From a virus, in IMG/VR virus record IMGVR_UViG_3300018931_000003, positions 1 through 46,204 of that record: a DNA stretch of 46,204 nucleotides; one strand, written 5' to 3'. Both the position numbers and the translations under genes were made by a program. The notes under the pieces are model-generated. The model ran no database searches and was not told the DNA's origin. It was given only the letters and a program-made list of their open reading frames with translations. This document shows positions 44,296 through 46,204 of this stretch, in pieces; position 1 is the first letter of the stretch, and every line of letters begins with the position of its first letter.

Positions 44296-45176
44296 TGAAA
44301 CAGTCCCTCCCCTGCCGGCGCGGTGTAGCTCTCGCCGTTTATGATCAAGACCTCGGGTGCCTGGACCGCCCCGCCCTTCCCCCTCTGCCCGGCCGAGACC
44401 ATGGCCTTGGTCGTTGCGCACTCGACGAAGCTCCAGCCGGCGTAAAGCCGCCGGGCGTCCGGGTGGTCGTAGTAGCTGACGACGATCCGCGCGTTCCGGA
44501 ACCTTCTCAACGCCTCGGCGAGGCGGGCGTGGTCCTCGGCCGCGAAGTCGTGCAGGTACTTCGACCCTTTGACGAAGTACGGCGGGTCGGCGTAGATCGC
44601 GGTCGTCGGCTGGTCGTCGATCCGCTCCAGGACGTTGAACGTGTCCTCGTTCAGGATGATGACGTTCCGCAGCCGCCGCCGCCACGCCGGGATCGAGTCG
44701 ACCGCCGAGGCGAGGCGCTTCGCCGGCGAGCCGCCGTTCGCCGTGTACCGCACGCAGAAGTGGTTCCCGCTGTTGCTGCCGACCGTCCCGTTGCGGCCGA
44801 TCCAACTGAAGAGGAAGAACTCGACCGCCCGGCCGACGTCGGGCGACGCCGGGGCCGGCTCTCGCTCGCGGCCGTCGCACGCCGGCTTGACGTCGAGGAA
44901 CTGCTCCTGGGAGCAGAGCAGCCGCCGGCAGCGACGGTAGAACTGGGCGCCGAGCGACGGGTGCTGGATGACGCGGGCCATGTTCACCAGGTCGCCGTGC
45001 AGGTCGCAGACGATCTCCATCGGAGCGGGCGGCTTGGCGATCAGCGTCGCCATGCTGGCGCAGAAGGCTTCGAAGTAGAGGTTGTGCGGGCCGAGCTCGG
45101 CGACGATGCGCGGCGCGAGGGTGCGCTTCGAGCCGAACCACGGCGACAACGCGGTAACTGGGGCGGCGGCCGTCAT
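44292..45176 (-). CDS. DNA adenine N6-methyltransferase (Dam/D12 class)
   Basis: A 294-residue D12-class methyltransferase. Motif X/I at residues 12-22 (PWFGSKRTLAP, the PFxGxK box that binds S-adenosylmethionine), acidic motif (VCDLHGDLVNM) at 56-66, and the catalytic DPPY at 197-200 (IYADPPYFVKG). It methylates adenine in a short site to protect phage DNA from restriction or mark it for control. No cognate restriction gene lies nearby, so it is an orphan methylase. A Ser/Asn-rich loop NGTVGSNSGNHF replaces the usual RxN segment of Dam. ATGA overlaps on both sides. Confidence 0.92.
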   Translation of the reverse strand: MTAAAPVTALSPWFGSKRTLAPRIVAELGPHNLYFEAFCASMATLIAKPPAPMEIVCDLHGDLVNMARVIQHPSLGAQFYRRCRRLLCSQEQFLDVKPACDGREREPAPASPDVGRAVEFFLFSWIGRNGTVGSNSGNHFCVRYTANGGSPAKRLASAVDSIPAWRRRLRNVIILNEDTFNVLERIDDQPTTAIYADPPYFVKGSKYLHDFAAEDHARLAEALRRFRNARIVVSYYDHPDARRLYAGWSFVECATTKAMVSAGQRGKGGAVQAPEVLIINGESYTAPAGEGLFQ

Positions 45177-46126
45177 GCCCGCACCTTCGGGAACTCATCC
45201 CAGATCTTGCCGTCGAGCGTTCGCCCTGCCTTCGCCTTGCCGACGTAGTAGCTGACGCCGGCTTCACCCCAGCCGTGGATTTCTTCCGTCGTCCTAGTCC
45301 ACCCCTCGGGGGTTTGGCGGAAAGGAATCCACTCGCCCCACTGCTTGAACAGGTACGGGACGCCTGCGGCCTCGCACTGGTCGCGGAGCTTTCTCGCCCA
45401 CCCCGGATGCATCGGCCGGGCCTGGTGGCCGCTCTCCCCGCCCGCGATGACCCACCCGAGCTTCCGGCCCGCCCGCGTGACCGGGCACCGTGGGCGATGT
45501 TCATCTCCGCGGCTGATGGAATCGATCGTGCACCCGTCGCAATAGAGGAACGGGTCGAGGTCGACCGGCCCGAGCAGCGGCTCGCAGGACAGGAACCGGA
45601 CGACGGCCGGCACGTTGAACAAGTGCGGGATGCGCTCGTCGGCCGCCTCTTGGTTCTCGACGGACGTGCCAAGCCAGACGTTCGGCGGGGACCACGATTC
45701 ACCCGTCACCGGATCGATCCACCACATGCGAGCGGCGTTCTCAGGCCGCTTCGTCAACAGCAACCAGTCGAGTTGTCGGGTGTCCTCGATGAGGCGGAAG
45801 AGCCGTTCACGGGCACGCTGCACGACCGGCCACGAGTCTGCCGGCATCGTCTCCGGCCCCTCGAACACGTCGGCTAGCGACGCGCAAAAGACGCGCCGCC
45901 GCTCCCCCGCCGCCATCGCCGCCGCGTTCCACTTGAGCGGTTCGCGCCAATAGCCCTCCGCGGCGACGACTCGGGCCCCTTGCGGACCCCACACGCCGAG
46001 CGACCGCGGGTTCCGCTTGCTCAACATTTCCGCATAGCAGTGGGCGCAGCCGGCGCTGACCTTCGTGCAGCCGCGCCACGGGTTGAACGTGTGGTGCGTC
46101 CATTCGATCTTGCTGTTCTCAGCCAT
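45173..46126 (-). CDS. DUF5131 (phage Gp37/Gp68) family protein
   Basis: A 317-residue protein of the Gp37/Gp68 family. The N-terminus has a radical-SAM-like Cys cluster, C20-x6-C27-x2-C30 (GCTKVSAGCAHCYAE), and the characteristic segments SKIEWTHHTFNPWRGC, VFCASLADVFEG, WLLLTKRPEN and WVIAGGESGHQARPM. Radical-SAM relatives use an iron-sulphur cluster, but here the spacing is CX6CX2C and the activity is unknown. The family is common in phages and mobile DNA of varied bacteria. The ATG lies within the terminal repeat, so its first 21 bases are duplicated at 1-21 of the window. Confidence 0.92.
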   Translation of the reverse strand: MAENSKIEWTHHTFNPWRGCTKVSAGCAHCYAEMLSKRNPRSLGVWGPQGARVVAAEGYWREPLKWNAAAMAAGERRRVFCASLADVFEGPETMPADSWPVVQRARERLFRLIEDTRQLDWLLLTKRPENAARMWWIDPVTGESWSPPNVWLGTSVENQEAADERIPHLFNVPAVVRFLSCEPLLGPVDLDPFLYCDGCTIDSISRGDEHRPRCPVTRAGRKLGWVIAGGESGHQARPMHPGWARKLRDQCEAAGVPYLFKQWGEWIPFRQTPEGWTRTTEEIHGWGEAGVSYYVGKAKAGRTLDGKIWDEFPKVRA

Positions 46127-46204
46127 GTCGCCCCGCCCTCTCCCTGATCGTCGCCGTCACCCGATCTCCCGCCCGCTTGACCGCCCTTGCGTTCTCATGC
46201 GTCG
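46106..46204. repeat. Terminal direct repeat, right copy (circular join)
   Basis: Identical over 99 bases to positions 1-99. It contains the start of the DUF5131 gene (46106-46126) and a cut copy of the small gene that is complete at 14-160. See the left copy for interpretation. Confidence 0.97.

Overview
The window is a complete genome of a temperate, tailed, double-stranded DNA phage with a very G+C-rich coding style (third codon positions are nearly all G or C, and GTG and TTG starts are frequent). Bases 1-99 recur exactly at 46106-46204, so the contig closes into a circle of 46105 bp and the minus-strand gene at the right end continues through the join. HK97-type head genes, a neck and tail-tube set, a tail assembly chaperone with a -1 frameshift, a tape measure gene and the absence of any sheath gene indicate a siphovirus morphology. 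A tyrosine integrase beside a copy of the 3' half of a tRNA-Lys(CUU) gene shows integration into a host tRNA gene. The host cannot be read directly. The base composition, a secreted papain-like protease, Cys-rich tail proteins and the integrase N-terminus would suit a planctomycete or another high-GC bacterium, but this is inference.

Layout. (1) From 2802 leftwards, through the circular join and on from 46126 down to 40650, runs one long minus-strand operon. In transcription order it encodes a LexA-like winged helix, an unknown protein, a second winged helix, CsrA, two sigma-70-like factors, a small basic protein, a DUF5131/Gp37-Gp68 protein, a DNA adenine methyltransferase, a MazG-like protein, coiled-coil proteins, a GNAT acetyltransferase, small zinc-type proteins and an excisionase-like HTH protein that ends close to the integrase. 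(2) A divergent control region (2803-2984) faces an Xre-like regulator; a third small HTH regulator (3459-3680) and a second divergent promoter (3732-3742) follow. (3) 3833-13815 is the plus-strand early or replication operon: many small proteins joined by 4-bp overlaps, an HNH-AP2 endonuclease, a RecA/Sak4-like ATPase, a zinc metallopeptidase-like protein, a ParB-like protein, an SF2 helicase and a VSR/resolvase-like nuclease. A 322-base gap at 11994-12315 contains several strong potential RNA stems. (4) 13972-18026 is a membrane and secretion block: holin candidate, PKD-like surface protein, papain-like protease, Cys-rich secreted protein and a small lipoprotein that may be a spanin. (5) 18026-38516 is the structural operon: fibre-like repeat protein, terminase, portal, MuF, prohead protease, capsid, connectors, tail tube, chaperone with frameshift, tape measure and tail tip proteins, ended by a strong terminator at 38751-38776. 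(6) 38789-40717 is the integration module.

The most unusual part is the integration module. attP lies between two divergent genes whose first ~38 residues are clearly homologous: the integrase, and a 211-residue protein that joins this integrase-type DNA-binding N-terminus to a different, nuclease-like C-terminal domain. Two near-identical direct repeats lie just upstream of the two genes and flank the tRNA-like core, as arm-type sites would. Other points of note are a regulatory cassette of CsrA plus two sigma factors whose csrA and upstream-gene ribosome binding sites are near duplicates, a textbook AAACCCT frameshift site with a downstream stem, and a candidate structured RNA in the early operon.
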